Source of the DNA: Gluconacetobacter tumulisoli
GTDB lineage: Bacteria > Pseudomonadota > Alphaproteobacteria > Acetobacterales > Acetobacteraceae
Length of the DNA stretch: 64,000 nucleotides
Assembly: GCF_014174155.1 (NCBI RefSeq)
Contig: NZ_JABEQM010000011.1
Location: forward strand, 79,814 to 143,813
Reading direction: 5' to 3'
Positions 1 through 10,195 of the stretch are shown one piece after another. A model generated the notes under the pieces. That model did no database searches. It had not been told where the DNA came from and saw nothing but the letters and a program-made list of their open reading frames with translations. Positions within the stretch are counted from its first letter, which is position 1. The number at the start of each line of letters is the position of its first letter. The position numbers and the translations under genes were made by a program.

Positions 1-505
1 CGGGTTCGTCCCCAGGGGCCGGGGCGCCGTCCGTCTTGCCGTCGGCGCTGCGATCGCGGTCCGGCCGCAGGGTCTGCTCGCCGTCCTCGCCGGTCACGCG
101 CACGGAATCGACCCCGATCGCGACGATTCGCCACGGGCCGACGGTCGCGCCGACATCGACGACCTGCCCCCGTCCCGCCCCCTGCGTCATGAAGATGGCA
201 CGGCGCCGGCCGAGGCTGGCGACGATACCCGCCAGCCGCGGGCGGGAGGTGGACACGTCCGGCGCGGCGTCGGGGCGACGGGTGCGGCTGAACAGCGGAC
301 GCGTCAGGATGACCCCCTGCCAGTCCCCGATCTGCGCCGTGTTCGCCATGTCCTGTTCGACCGGCGCGGCAGGGAGCGGCGCGGCAAGCGCGGTCTCGCG
401 TATGGAAAAGGAGAGGAAAGCGATGGAAAATCCGGCGCAGACGAAACCGGCGCCACAGGCCGCGGCAATGCGCCTGCGCGACGAGGGGAATATCATCCTG
501 GTCAT
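1..505 (-). CDS. gspN: Type II secretion protein N-like (partial, runs off left edge)
   Basis: Translating the minus strand from the ATG at 505 gives an uninterrupted frame to position 1, so the C-terminus lies outside the window. The protein starts MTRMIFPSSRRR, has a hydrophobic segment at about residues 12-34 and then a soluble periplasmic part with the motif PRLAGIVASLGRRRAIF. That layout (one membrane anchor plus a short HR-like domain) resembles the GspN/GspC class that links the inner-membrane platform to the secretin. The start overlaps the gspM stop as ATGA, so the two are translationally coupled. Its place after gspM matches lsdN of the G. diazotrophicus lsd operon, where the secretin gene comes next. 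The GspN versus GspC assignment rests mainly on operon order. Confidence 0.7.
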   Translation of the reverse strand, partial: MTRMIFPSSRRRIAAACGAGFVCAGFSIAFLSFSIRETALAAPLPAAPVEQDMANTAQIGDWQGVILTRPLFSRTRRPDAAPDVSTSRPRLAGIVASLGRRRAIFMTQGAGRGQVVDVGATVGPWRIVAIGVDSVRVTGEDGEQTLRPDRDRSADGKTDGAPAPGDEP

Positions 506-1128
506 GGCGCGGTCGTGACCGGCGCGGGCGTGCTGCTGTCGTTCCGGCGGAACGCGTACACCGACATGTCGCATTCCATCATCGTGGCCGGCGTATCCTC
601 GTCTTCGGATTTGTGAATATGCAGCCCGTCGATAACGACGGCCGGCGATGAACGTTCCAGGGTCGCGATCAACCGGACCAGGGTCGGAAAGGCGGCATTG
701 ACGACGATATGCAGCCCGATCCTCTGGTAATGGCCGATCATGGCAGCGGGTACGTTCTCGGCGCTGGAGACACTCGCCCCCATCGAGGACGCCGTCTGCT
801 GCAGCATCTCCTCGAGATTGGCGCTGGCGATGGCTTCGGTCGCGCCGCCGATCAGGAGCGCGGGTCCGGGCGCGGACACACTGGCGGAACGGCGCAGGCC
901 AGGCAGCGCGTCCGACAAGGCCTGCATCCGGGCAACGGTGTCGCGCTGGATGTCGAGGGTCTCCGCGCGCTGTCCGTACCAGTCCGACAGCGGCGCCAGG
1001 ACCAGCAGCCAAGCCAGCATCACGATGACCGCCGACAGGCCGAGGGCGGCCAGACGACCCGCCCGCCCTTCCGGCAAGGCGCGGATCACCGCATGACGCG
1101 ACGGGATCCTGTGATTCGAGATCTGCAA
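502..1128 (-). CDS. gspM: Type II secretion system protein M
   Basis: Inner-membrane platform protein that partners GspL. An N-terminal segment with RALPEGRAGRLAALGLSAVI leads into one transmembrane helix. After it come a heptad-like stretch (GQRAETLDIQRDTVARMQAL) and a ferredoxin-like periplasmic fold, ending FRRNDSSTPAPVTTAP. The start is uncertain: no ATG lies in a sensible place. TTG at 1128 falls two bases after the gspL stop; GTG at 1089 would give 195 residues and begin right at the PEGRAGR stretch. The 3' end overlaps gspN as ATGA. It is most like the GspMb family of alphaproteobacterial systems; lsdM in the lsd nomenclature. Confidence 0.75.
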   Translation of the reverse strand: MQISNHRIPSRHAVIRALPEGRAGRLAALGLSAVIVMLAWLLVLAPLSDWYGQRAETLDIQRDTVARMQALSDALPGLRRSASVSAPGPALLIGGATEAIASANLEEMLQQTASSMGASVSSAENVPAAMIGHYQRIGLHIVVNAAFPTLVRLIATLERSSPAVVIDGLHIHKSEDEDTPATMMECDMSVYAFRRNDSSTPAPVTTAP

Positions 1129-1130
1129 AA

Positions 1131-2177
1131 TCAGTGTCCAACGCCGGCATGAATCGAAAAAAGGCTCGCATTCTGTCCCTCCACGCGCGTCACCGGGGCG
1201 ACGAAGGCGGGGGACCTGAACAGGGGATTCGTGCTGAGGGCCTGGATCAGCCCCGTCGCAGCGGAGGATTGTCCGCTGATGATCAATTGCCCCTGCCGCA
1301 GGATCAGGTCGGTCAGAAAACTGTCGTCGGGCAAAATCCGGGTGACCGTGGCCAGTACCTCCATCGGGTCGCCCAGCCGCCGGCGTTCCTGCGCGATCAT
1401 TCCCGCCCCGGCGGACCGGTCCTCGGCCTGCCGGCGCAGCGTGCGAGCCTCGTCGGCCGAGGGGCGCAACATCGCAATCCGCGCCGTCAGATGGTCCTGT
1501 TCGACGGACTGCCGCCAGAACGCCGTCGTCACCCCGATGACGGGCAGCAGCACGGCCGCGGCGGCGATGGCCATGCGGGTCCGCCGCCCGTGCCCATTTC
1601 GGACCTCCGACATCGGAATACAGGTCTGGCTTCCGGCGTCTTCCAGCATATCCGGTCGCAGGCCGACCCGCGCGAGGGCGGCGAGCGCGGAGGCGATCGA
1701 CGCCTTGGGCACGATCGACAGCCGCATATGCAATTGCCGGCGTTCCGGGTCCCGGTGCAGGATGTCGTAGGCATACCATATCGCGTCGGCGGGAAACGGC
1801 GTCAGCCGGTCCATCTCGTAGTTCAGGACGGCATCCAGGTTGCCCTCCGCCGCCGACGGCAGGACGACGTCGCGCTGCATCAGCATGCCGGGGGGCAGGC
1901 GCAGGACGATCGATGCCGGCGCGCCGGTTCCCATCATTCCGGACAGGGCCCGCCGGCAGGCCGCGACGTCGCCATCGCCAGCCCCCTCGTCCGACGACAA
2001 CCCGCAGACGCCGACAGGCGTCCGCACGCCCTGCCGGATCAGCGAAACGACAAGTCGCGGGCCCTCGATCACCGCAACGACCACGGGCTTGGCCGAAAAC
2101 CGCGACAGACGCCACCGCGCGGGGATCATGTCGCCGATCTGTCGCCGCCACCAGATGAACAGGTCACCGGCGATCAT
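1131..2177 (-). CDS. gspL: Type II secretion system protein L (GspL/PilN type)
   Basis: Bitopic platform protein that recruits the GspE ATPase to the membrane. The N-terminal half is actin-like and cytoplasmic (VVVAVIEGPRLVVSLIR; later LPSAAEGNLDAVLNYEMDRL, the typical fold of GspL and PilM/PilN proteins). A transmembrane helix follows at about MAIAAAAVLLPVIGVTTAFW, then a periplasmic coiled region and a ferredoxin-like domain. I chose ATG 2177 (MIAGDLFIWWRRQIGDMIP); a TTG at 2231 would add 18 residues but has no ribosome site. The 91-base gap from gspJ is the largest within the operon and is exactly where gspK would be expected; it is too small to hold it. Confidence 0.8.
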   Translation of the reverse strand: MIAGDLFIWWRRQIGDMIPARWRLSRFSAKPVVVAVIEGPRLVVSLIRQGVRTPVGVCGLSSDEGAGDGDVAACRRALSGMMGTGAPASIVLRLPPGMLMQRDVVLPSAAEGNLDAVLNYEMDRLTPFPADAIWYAYDILHRDPERRQLHMRLSIVPKASIASALAALARVGLRPDMLEDAGSQTCIPMSEVRNGHGRRTRMAIAAAAVLLPVIGVTTAFWRQSVEQDHLTARIAMLRPSADEARTLRRQAEDRSAGAGMIAQERRRLGDPMEVLATVTRILPDDSFLTDLILRQGQLIISGQSSAATGLIQALSTNPLFRSPAFVAPVTRVEGQNASLFSIHAGVGH

Positions 2178-2268
2178 GAGGCGTGCAGTATGAAATTTCG
2201 AGGCAAGGACAAATTTCCGACCGGCTAGCAAAAGGACCAGGACAGGACCGAACAGACAGGCGAAGGCA

Positions 2269-2886
2269 TCAACCGGGCATGGGCTCCGTCATCGGGGCCG
2301 CGACGATATCCGGCCAGTGGCGGCGATCGTCATCGGAAAAAAGGATCCGGATACGCACAAGTTCCGGCAAGCCATTTCCATACCATCCATTCGCCCACTT
2401 TCCGTCTGAAAAATAATCGCATTCGATTCCCTGCACGCCGTCCAGCAGGACGTCCTGCCGCGTGGGGCGCGCGGGTTCGATCACATGCCGGTAGGGCATC
2501 CAGACGACGACCAGGCGGTGACGATCATCCACCGACAGGCGGATATCGGCCATGGGGGTCTCCGACCCCAGCGCCAGCGGTAACGGACCCCGCAATGCGA
2601 AGCCATGGGCGCGGCCGACGAAAATCCGCCCGTCCCGCGTGCTGCCGCCGTTCGCATATTCGACCAGATGGCGCACGAACCGGTCGACCGCCCCCAGTTC
2701 GGCCTGCGACGCCAGCATGCCGCGCTGGCGTTCGAATATCATCGTCGCCGCCTGGAAGCCACGTTCAAGCGCCAGCAGCACAAGCGAGAAGACGACCAGC
2801 GAAATCAGGATTTCGACCAGCGTGAAGCCCCGCTGCCCGCTGTCGCGACCGGCCTGACCGAGGTGGCCGTACCCCCCGCCCGTCAT
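2269..2886 (-). CDS. gspJ: Type II secretion minor pseudopilin J
   Basis: Minor pseudopilin of the tip complex. After a hydrophilic leader of about 19 residues comes the prepilin signature RGFTLVEILISLVVF, with cleavage expected before the Phe and Glu at position +5, then a long hydrophobic alpha-1 helix and a beta-rich C-terminal domain. About 205 residues is normal for GspJ. The ATG at 2886 overlaps the gspI stop as ATGA. It is processed by the prepilin peptidase encoded upstream (6689-7483). Family identity comes from size, signature and position after H and I; lsdJ in the lsd scheme. Confidence 0.85.
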   Translation of the reverse strand: MTGGGYGHLGQAGRDSGQRGFTLVEILISLVVFSLVLLALERGFQAATMIFERQRGMLASQAELGAVDRFVRHLVEYANGGSTRDGRIFVGRAHGFALRGPLPLALGSETPMADIRLSVDDRHRLVVVWMPYRHVIEPARPTRQDVLLDGVQGIECDYFSDGKWANGWYGNGLPELVRIRILFSDDDRRHWPDIVAAPMTEPMPG

Positions 2887-3299
2887 GGCGCGCGCCCTTT
2901 CGTCCCCAGCCGTCGGGTGCGCAGCACCACGGTCCTGCGTCCCCCCGACGCCGACAGGTCGGGCCAGGATTCGCTGACCTCCACCTGGTACAGCACCATG
3001 GCGGGACCATGATCCAGCACGCCCGACTGTTCCGGGACGATGCGGATCTGCCAGGTGAACCCGCTGCCGTCATCCCCGCCCTGCACCAGCGGCACAACGC
3101 GCATGCCGTGACCCACCGCGGCCAGGTGCGACTGTGCGCGGGATATCGCTTCCTCGGTACGGTTGGCGATCTGCGTGGCGGCGATGCCGCCGACCATCCC
3201 TTCGTAGACGACGCCCAGCGCCAGCATCGCGATGACGAAGGCGATCAGGACCTCGATCAGGGTGAATCCGGCTTCGGTGTCGCGCATGACGCTGCTCAC
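2883..3299 (-). CDS. gspI: Type II secretion minor pseudopilin I
   Basis: Short pseudopilin (138 residues) with leader MSSVMRDTEA followed by GFTLIEVLIAFVIAMLALGVVYEG: the prepilin cleavage site, Glu+5 and the hydrophobic assembly helix. The start is GTG 3299, which overlaps the gspH stop as GTGA; the downstream overlap with gspJ is ATGA. Back-to-back overlaps imply translational coupling and fixed stoichiometry of H-I-J. GspI is the core of the tip complex in characterised systems; the third usual partner, GspK, is not encoded in the visible part of this operon. Confidence 0.87.
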   Translation of the reverse strand: MSSVMRDTEAGFTLIEVLIAFVIAMLALGVVYEGMVGGIAATQIANRTEEAISRAQSHLAAVGHGMRVVPLVQGGDDGSGFTWQIRIVPEQSGVLDHGPAMVLYQVEVSESWPDLSASGGRRTVVLRTRRLGTKGRAP

Positions 3300-3718
3300 G
3301 GCCCGTCCACGGTGACGGCACCCGTCAGCCAGTTGGTGCGCAGGGTGACCTGCCGTCCCTGCTCGACCAGCCCGATCCGGGCGCCGGAGGCGCTGCCGTC
3401 GGGGTAGAAGGTGATGCTCGTAGCACTTCCTGCGGCCAGCGCCAGGCCGCGCGGCAGGGCCTGGCGGGCGTCGTGCCCCGCCCCGTACTGCATATGCACG
3501 GGGTCGATCGTGACCGTGATGGCGGTGCCGGAGACAATCGCCTGCATCCGCCCCTGGCGCATGGCGACGGCGAGCGATTGCGCCGCGCCGCGCAGATCCA
3601 GCGTCGCCGAATGGAGCGGCCCGCGCGCGACCAGGATCGTCGCGATCAGGGCCAGGACCAGGACGACCACGATCATCTCGATCAGGGTGAATCCCCCGTC
3701 CGGCCCGTTATTTCGCAA
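3296..3718 (-). CDS. gspH: Type II secretion minor pseudopilin H
   Basis: Pseudopilin with a very short leader (MRNNGPDG) and signature GFTLIEMIVVVLVLALIATILVARG. The rest is a small beta-domain (ITVTIDPVHMQYG, SITFYPDGSASGARIGL, typical of the GspH/FimT family). The best start is TTG 3718, which lies inside the end of gspF (stop 3708-3710), so the genes overlap by 11 bases; no ATG fits because the signature begins only eight residues in. About 140 residues is normal for the family. Confidence 0.85.
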   Translation of the reverse strand: MRNNGPDGGFTLIEMIVVVLVLALIATILVARGPLHSATLDLRGAAQSLAVAMRQGRMQAIVSGTAITVTIDPVHMQYGAGHDARQALPRGLALAAGSATSITFYPDGSASGARIGLVEQGRQVTLRTNWLTGAVTVDGP

Positions 3719-4928
3719 GGTCGTTCAAGCTCAGCATGGCCAGCAGCAGCGACGACACGATCCCCGCCACCAGCAGGCCCATGACGATCGTGATCGCGGG
3801 CACCAGAAGGGAGACCAGGCGCTGGGTGGCGATACGCACCTGGTCTTCGTGAATGTCGGCGGCCCGCAGCGCCATCGGGCCGAGCCGGGCGGTTTCCTCG
3901 CCCAGTCGCAGCAGATGGACGGTGCGTTGGGGGAAGACGGCCGCGGCTTCCAGCGCGATGGACAGGCCACGCCCGCCCTTGGCGCTCTGCGTCGCCGCGT
4001 CGATGGCCTGCACGACCGCGAGATTGCCGATGGCGCCACGCACGATCGACAGCGCCCCCAGGATGGGCACCCCGTTTTCCAGCAGCGTGCCGAGGATACG
4101 GGCAAAACGGGCGGCGAGGATTTCGCGCATCAGGGCGCCCACGACCGGCAACGCCAACAGCCAGCGGTCAATGCGCAGCTTCGCAGCGGGACGCCGCATG
4201 ATCGCCCGCCCGCCCGCCACCAGCAGCAGCAGGATCGCCGGGATCAGGACGCCATAGCGGCCCAGCAGGCCGCCGGCCTGGATCATCACCTGCGTCGAGA
4301 CCGGCAGCGTCGCCCCGTTCTGCGCGAACAGGGGGGTGAATTGCGGCAGGACGTCCGTCAGCAGCAGGTAGATCGATCCGCACGCCGCCAGCGTCAGGAT
4401 GGCGGGATAGATCATGGCGGATGTCACGGTCGCGGCCAGTGCGCGCTCGCGTTCCTGCAAGGCCGCCAGCCTGTCCATCGTCGGCGCCAGGTCGCCGCCG
4501 GCTTCGGCCGCGCGGACCATGCCGACATACAAAGGCGGGAAGCTGCCGGGATAGCGTCCCAGGGCGACATGCAGCGCCTGGCCGTCGCGCACCAGTGCGC
4601 GGACCCCGTCGCATACGGCGCGCACCCGCGCGCCGGGCGCGGTTTCCGCCAGAAAGCGCAGGGCCCGGTCGATATCCTGTCCCGCCCCCAGCATGACGGC
4701 CAGTTCGCGCGTGATCGCCGCCAGTTCGGATCGCCGCAGATCCTTCCGGCGCAGTCCGCCCATGCCCGACGGCAGCGTCAGCGTGAACCGCGCCGGGGCG
4801 CCGACATGCATGGGAATATGCCCCTGCCGGCGCAGTGCCGCCACGGCGGCGGCCTCGGTCTCGACGTCCAGCGTGCCCCGGACGAGGTTGCCCTGCGCGT
4901 CGACGGCGGTGAAGCTGAAATCAGCCAT
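3708..4928 (-). CDS. gspF: Type II secretion inner-membrane platform protein F
   Basis: Polytopic platform protein around which the pseudopilus assembles. 406 residues, the usual length. The N-terminus (MADFSFTAVDAQGNLVRGTLD) is the classic GspF/PilC start. Two repeated T2SSF domains follow, the first with LAVMLGAGQDIDRALRFLAE and the second with LGTLLENGVPILGALSIVRG, separated by transmembrane segments near AILTLAACGSIYLLLTDVL and GVLIPAILLLLVAGG, with the last helix near the C-terminus (ITIVMGLLVAGIVSSLLLAM). It starts 26 bases after gspE ends and overlaps gspH. No anomalies seen. Confidence 0.93.
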   Translation of the reverse strand: MADFSFTAVDAQGNLVRGTLDVETEAAAVAALRRQGHIPMHVGAPARFTLTLPSGMGGLRRKDLRRSELAAITRELAVMLGAGQDIDRALRFLAETAPGARVRAVCDGVRALVRDGQALHVALGRYPGSFPPLYVGMVRAAEAGGDLAPTMDRLAALQERERALAATVTSAMIYPAILTLAACGSIYLLLTDVLPQFTPLFAQNGATLPVSTQVMIQAGGLLGRYGVLIPAILLLLVAGGRAIMRRPAAKLRIDRWLLALPVVGALMREILAARFARILGTLLENGVPILGALSIVRGAIGNLAVVQAIDAATQSAKGGRGLSIALEAAAVFPQRTVHLLRLGEETARLGPMALRAADIHEDQVRIATQRLVSLLVPAITIVMGLLVAGIVSSLLLAMLSLNDLAK

Positions 4929-4954
4929 GCGTGCCGCCCGGAACGAACATCACG

Positions 4955-6679
<1,725 letters not shown>

Positions 6680-6688
6680 CCCTTTCGA

Positions 6689-7483
6689 TCACAGGGCCAG
6701 CCCGTCCGGGCGGAGAAGCCAGGCCTGCCATAACCATATTCCCCACATCGCCAGAGCCAGTCCCGGCCCGAAAGGAACCGCCAGGCCCCGGTCCAGGCGG
6801 CCGCGCCCGGCAATCGCGGCCCCGCACAGCGTCAGCAGCGCCGCCACCAGGACGATGTGCGGCAAGGCCTGGGGGCCAAGCCACGCACCCCCTGCGGCCA
6901 GAAGCTTCGCATCTCCCCCGCCCAGCCCATCATGGCCCCGGACCCGGCGATACAGAAGGGCAATCACCCGGAAGGATCCATACCCCATCATGGCCGCGCC
7001 GCCGTGCCACAGGATGGCAGCAACGCCCGCGGGGGCGGACATCGCCAGGCCTGCCACGACCAGCGGCAGCGTCAGTATGTCCGGCAGGCGAAAGTAGGCC
7101 AGGTCGATCATGCCCAGCGTCAGCAGCCACCATCCGAACAGGCAGCCGCCCCACAGCAGGAACGGCGACGGAAACGCGCCGTTCCCCGGGACGCCCGCGC
7201 TGCCGACGACGGACAGGACGACCGCGGCCACCAGGACCGCCAGTACTTCCATCAGAAGATGCGACAGGTGAATGACGCCGCCACAGCTCCGGCATCGTCC
7301 CTTCCGGACCAGATAGCTGACGACCGGCACCATGTCCCGCGGGCCGAGCACGGTCCTGCACTGCATGCAGGCCGACCGAGCGAACACCACCGGTTCCCCC
7401 CGGGGCAGGCGCGACGCCAGCACGCCCAGGAACGATCCGATGAAGGGCGCCAGCACCAGCGGCAGCCAGGGCGAATCGAGCAT
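6689..7483 (-). CDS. gspO: Prepilin peptidase / N-methyltransferase
   Basis: Membrane aspartyl protease (A24 family) that cleaves and N-methylates the pseudopilins G, H, I and J. The N-terminal part begins MLDSPWLPLVLAPFIGSFLG; two zinc-type pairs, CMQC and CRSC, precede the helical bundle. The two catalytic aspartates are visible as MIDLAYFRLPD and GGGDAKLLA. About 264 residues from ATG 7483; a GTG at 7498 in the same frame is possible. It follows gspG by 22 bases, so this operon carries its own processing enzyme. lsdO in the lsd naming. Confidence 0.9.
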   Translation of the reverse strand: MLDSPWLPLVLAPFIGSFLGVLASRLPRGEPVVFARSACMQCRTVLGPRDMVPVVSYLVRKGRCRSCGGVIHLSHLLMEVLAVLVAAVVLSVVGSAGVPGNGAFPSPFLLWGGCLFGWWLLTLGMIDLAYFRLPDILTLPLVVAGLAMSAPAGVAAILWHGGAAMMGYGSFRVIALLYRRVRGHDGLGGGDAKLLAAGGAWLGPQALPHIVLVAALLTLCGAAIAGRGRLDRGLAVPFGPGLALAMWGIWLWQAWLLRPDGLAL

Positions 7484-7505
7484 CGCCACGTCCGTCACGC
7501 GATCA

Positions 7506-7976
7506 TCAGGGATTGCAGATCTGCGTCGCGGCATTGGCGGCATTGCCGCCATTGGCCCCCGCCGAGCACAGGTCGTACTCATGCCCCGCACGTTCCGACG
7601 GGTTGCGATACAGATAGGGGTGATGCCACGGATCCAGCGGCTCGCCGCCCTCCTTCACATACGGACCGTTCCAGTTCTCCGCGTCCGCGGGACGTTCGAC
7701 GAGCGCCTTCAGCCCCTCCTCCGTGCTGGGATAATTTCCCGCATCGAGCCGGTAGAGGTCCAGAACCTGGCCCAGCCGCTGTATCGACTGACGCGCCACC
7801 GAGTTCCTGGCGCCCCCCAGTTGCCGCAGCGCGGCCGGGGCGACGAGGCCGATCAGCAGGCCGAGAATCGCGATCACGACCAGAAGTTCGAGCAATGTGA
7901 AGCCGGCCTCGCCGGGCCGCCGCCCCTGGCGGCCCGAAAAAGCGCCAGATACCAAAAGCTGTCTGGATTTCGGCAT
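7506..7976 (-). CDS. gspG: Type II secretion major pseudopilin G
   Basis: Major pseudopilin, first gene of the secretion operon. The leader (about 24 residues, MPKSRQLLVSGAFSGRQGRR) ends at GEAGFTLLELLVVIAILGLL, giving cleavage before Phe and Glu+5. The C-terminal domain has the calcium-loop features of GspG (LDAGNYPSTEEGLKAL, DPWHHPYLYRNP, GHEYDLCSAGANG). I chose ATG 7976; a GTG at 8021 would lengthen the leader by 15 residues. An unusual point is a Cys pair (LCSAGANG...TQICNP) near the C-terminus that could form a disulphide. The promoter should lie in 7977-8069, divergent from the transglycosylase gene. Confidence 0.92.
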   Translation of the reverse strand: MPKSRQLLVSGAFSGRQGRRPGEAGFTLLELLVVIAILGLLIGLVAPAALRQLGGARNSVARQSIQRLGQVLDLYRLDAGNYPSTEEGLKALVERPADAENWNGPYVKEGGEPLDPWHHPYLYRNPSERAGHEYDLCSAGANGGNAANAATQICNP

Positions 7977-8069
7977 GTTCAACCCGATTCCCCGTGATAA
8001 TGTCCAAAAAAATCGCGCCACACAACCGCGTCATGAAGACGCCGATCACGGAAAGGCCAGAGCCCCGCC

Positions 8070-8483
8070 ATGGGAATCGCATATCTTGGCTGCATGGCTC
8101 TCGCCGCATCGATCTATCACCTGCCGCCCCGCATCCTGCCGTCGATCCAGGCGGTGGAGAGCGGGCGAAACGGCCTTGTGCACCATAACACGAACGGCAC
8201 GGACGATCTGGGCGTCATGCAGGTGAATACGCGCTGGATCTTCCCGATTGCAAGATTCACCAATGTTCCCCCGCTGGTCGTCTATCGCAACCTCCTGGAA
8301 AATCCCTGCTATAATATCAGTGCCGCAGGGGCCGTCCTGCGCACCTACCTGAACGAAACGCATGGCGATCCGATGCGGGCGATCGGATATTATCATTCCC
8401 ATACCGCCGCGCTGAACGAAGCCTACCAGATGCTGGTCCTGTCCTCGGCACGTCGGCTGTTCAGCCCGCCCCCGCGGGGATGA
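8070..8483 (+). CDS. Small lytic transglycosylase (SLT domain)
   Basis: 137-residue protein made almost wholly of a lysozyme-like SLT domain. The catalytic-glutamate motif is QAVESGRNG (residues about 28-36), followed by DDLGVMQVNTRWI, the LG-MQ-N signature of transglycosylase family 1, and a late GYYHSHT. A hydrophobic N-terminus (MGIAYLGCMALAASIYHLPP) could be a short signal or anchor. It sits opposite and divergent to the secretion operon and convergent with lsdB (26 bases between ends). Such enzymes open peptidoglycan for trans-envelope machines, so a role in letting the pseudopilus or secretin through the wall is a reasonable inference, not shown. No neighbouring gene shares its transcript. 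Confidence 0.8.
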   Translation: MGIAYLGCMALAASIYHLPPRILPSIQAVESGRNGLVHHNTNGTDDLGVMQVNTRWIFPIARFTNVPPLVVYRNLLENPCYNISAAGAVLRTYLNETHGDPMRAIGYYHSHTAALNEAYQMLVLSSARRLFSPPPRG

Positions 8484-8508
8484 CGGCGCGCGCTTTCCAA
8501 AAGGGCCG

Positions 8509-10110
8509 TCACTTCGCCGGGACCGCAACGCGCACCGCCTCGAACGTCGCGCTTCCTCCTTCTGAAAACAGCGAGACCCGATCGCATCCGGCCGGCGGAA
8601 AGATGAGGTCGGTCATGCGCAGGACGCCATCATTGGCGAAAACCTCCACAGAATCGCGATCGATGACCAGATGGAGGGACAGTGTGCCGTCCGGTGTGGC
8701 CAGATGGGCGATATGCGCCAGGCTGAACCGCGGCGAAAAGCCGACATTTCCGGAATGCCCCCGATCCAGGGTCAGGGTCTGATCGACGAAATCATACCCG
8801 ATGGACGTCCCGATCCTGCCATCCGTCGAACCGCGCACCACGATGCCGGCACGCCTGGCGCTACCCTTGCGGATCGTCAGGTGAATGTCGAGCACGTCGC
8901 CGCCGAAGGGTTCCACCAGGTGCCCATCGGTCCTCAGAATGTGATCCGCATAGGAGCGCACACCGCTTTTCCGGAGCAGGTCGTCATACGAACGGGGCGG
9001 CGCCTGAACCAGGACGGGCCGTCCCTCCTCTGTCTTCAGGGCGATGTTCACCGGCAGGGTCATCTGCCCCCGCCAGGGCGATGTCGGAACATCGCCTGCA
9101 TAATCCCAATTGCTCATCCATCCGATCAGTAGAGGAGCACCGTCGCCGGTATTGGCGAAACGCGCCATCGCGTACTGGTCCGCGCCGTGATCCAGCCAGA
9201 GATAGCGTGACGGATCCGACCCCGGCGGCGGCAGGTCGTCCGGCGTGAAGGTCACGCCGTCGAACCGTCCCACGAAATATTCCACGCCGGAGCCGCCGGC
9301 GATGCTCCAGGGGTTCACGCTGACGATCATCACCCATTTCATGTCATGGGGATTCCCGTCCAGCGGCAGGGGAAACAGCAACGGCATTTCCCACAGCATG
9401 CCCGGCTTCCGATAGCCGGATGGCTGAAAATCGCTGAGGAACGACCAGTGCAGCAGGTCCGTGGAGCGATAGAGCTTCACGACCTGGGCGTCGCCGACCA
9501 CCGTCGCCATCACCCAGCACTGGCCGTCCTGGTACCAGAAGACCGAAGGATCGCGGAACTGCCGCGATTCCGGCTGCAATGTCAGGACGGGATTGCGATC
9601 GTAGGCACGCCATGTGCGCCCGCCATCGACGCTGTAGGAAATCGACTGCGCCTGCGTGCCGTCGGGATGCGCCGGAGAGTTGAAGAAGACCGAGGTATGG
9701 AAGGCGAGCAGGGGCGGAACGCCGGCCGCGCCCAGGCCCGATCGGTTTTCCCGGTCGAGGACGACGGTGCCTGAAAAGATGTCCTCGCCCGGGCGGGCCG
9801 GTATCGCGACCGCCTGTTCCGTCCAATGGACCAGGTCGGTGCTGGTGGCATGTCCCCAGGACGTATGTCCCCATACCATGCCGTCGGGATTGTACTGGAA
9901 GAACAAATGATAGATCCCGTCAAGCAGGAACGGGCCGTTCGGATCGTTCGCCCAGTGCCGGGCGGGCGAGAAATGCAGTGCGGGCCGCCATTGTGGCGTC
10001 GCCGCGTCCTGCGCATAAGACGCAAGCGGAGCGTACATCAGAACGGCCGCCGCAAGCAGGCCGGCCCGAAGACACATGGCGGCACGTCGTCCGACCGCTC
10101 GTCCCACCAT
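8509..10110 (-). CDS. lsdB: Levanase, glycoside hydrolase family 32
   Basis: Exported fructan hydrolase, second gene of the lsdA-lsdB unit; releases fructose from levan. A signal peptide (GLLAAAVLMYAPLASYA) precedes the five-bladed propeller. The three GH32 acid residues are visible: nucleophile in WANDPNGP (Asp56), FRDPSVF (Asp187) and the acid/base in LWEMPLLF (Glu241), where the usual ECP reads EMP. A C-terminal beta-sandwich ends LFSEGGSATFEAVRVAVPAK. I chose ATG 10110 because AAGG lies five bases upstream; ATG 10128 is an in-frame alternative. Identity as the G. diazotrophicus-type exolevanase rests on linkage to lsdA and family motifs. Confidence 0.93.
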   Translation of the reverse strand: MVGRAVGRRAAMCLRAGLLAAAVLMYAPLASYAQDAATPQWRPALHFSPARHWANDPNGPFLLDGIYHLFFQYNPDGMVWGHTSWGHATSTDLVHWTEQAVAIPARPGEDIFSGTVVLDRENRSGLGAAGVPPLLAFHTSVFFNSPAHPDGTQAQSISYSVDGGRTWRAYDRNPVLTLQPESRQFRDPSVFWYQDGQCWVMATVVGDAQVVKLYRSTDLLHWSFLSDFQPSGYRKPGMLWEMPLLFPLPLDGNPHDMKWVMIVSVNPWSIAGGSGVEYFVGRFDGVTFTPDDLPPPGSDPSRYLWLDHGADQYAMARFANTGDGAPLLIGWMSNWDYAGDVPTSPWRGQMTLPVNIALKTEEGRPVLVQAPPRSYDDLLRKSGVRSYADHILRTDGHLVEPFGGDVLDIHLTIRKGSARRAGIVVRGSTDGRIGTSIGYDFVDQTLTLDRGHSGNVGFSPRFSLAHIAHLATPDGTLSLHLVIDRDSVEVFANDGVLRMTDLIFPPAGCDRVSLFSEGGSATFEAVRVAVPAK

Positions 10111-10156
10111 CCTTACCTTGTTCCACATCACAGGAAATCGGCAATCGAAAGCGGCG

Positions 10157-10184
10157 GACCAGCCTGCCGGCGGGCAGGCTGGTC
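10157..10184 (-). terminator. lsdA-lsdB intercistronic hairpin (attenuator candidate)
   Basis: A perfect 12-bp inverted repeat, GACCAGCCTGCC and GGCAGGCTGGTC with a 4-base loop, lies between the lsdA stop and the lsdB start. There is no T run after it on the minus strand, so it is better read as a partial terminator or 3'-end-stabilising structure than a strong terminator. It would make lsdB expression lower than lsdA from a shared promoter. Confidence 0.65.
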
Positions 10185-10195
10185 GAACCCCATCG

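Noticed and set aside
36..518. Plus-strand open frame at the left edge
   Set aside because: It is antisense to gspN, whose minus-strand reading has a proper start overlapping gspM and coding character.
1134..2228. Long plus-strand frame opposite gspL
   Set aside because: Arg/Gly/Pro/Gln-rich mirror of a high-GC gene; no domain; gspL is well supported.
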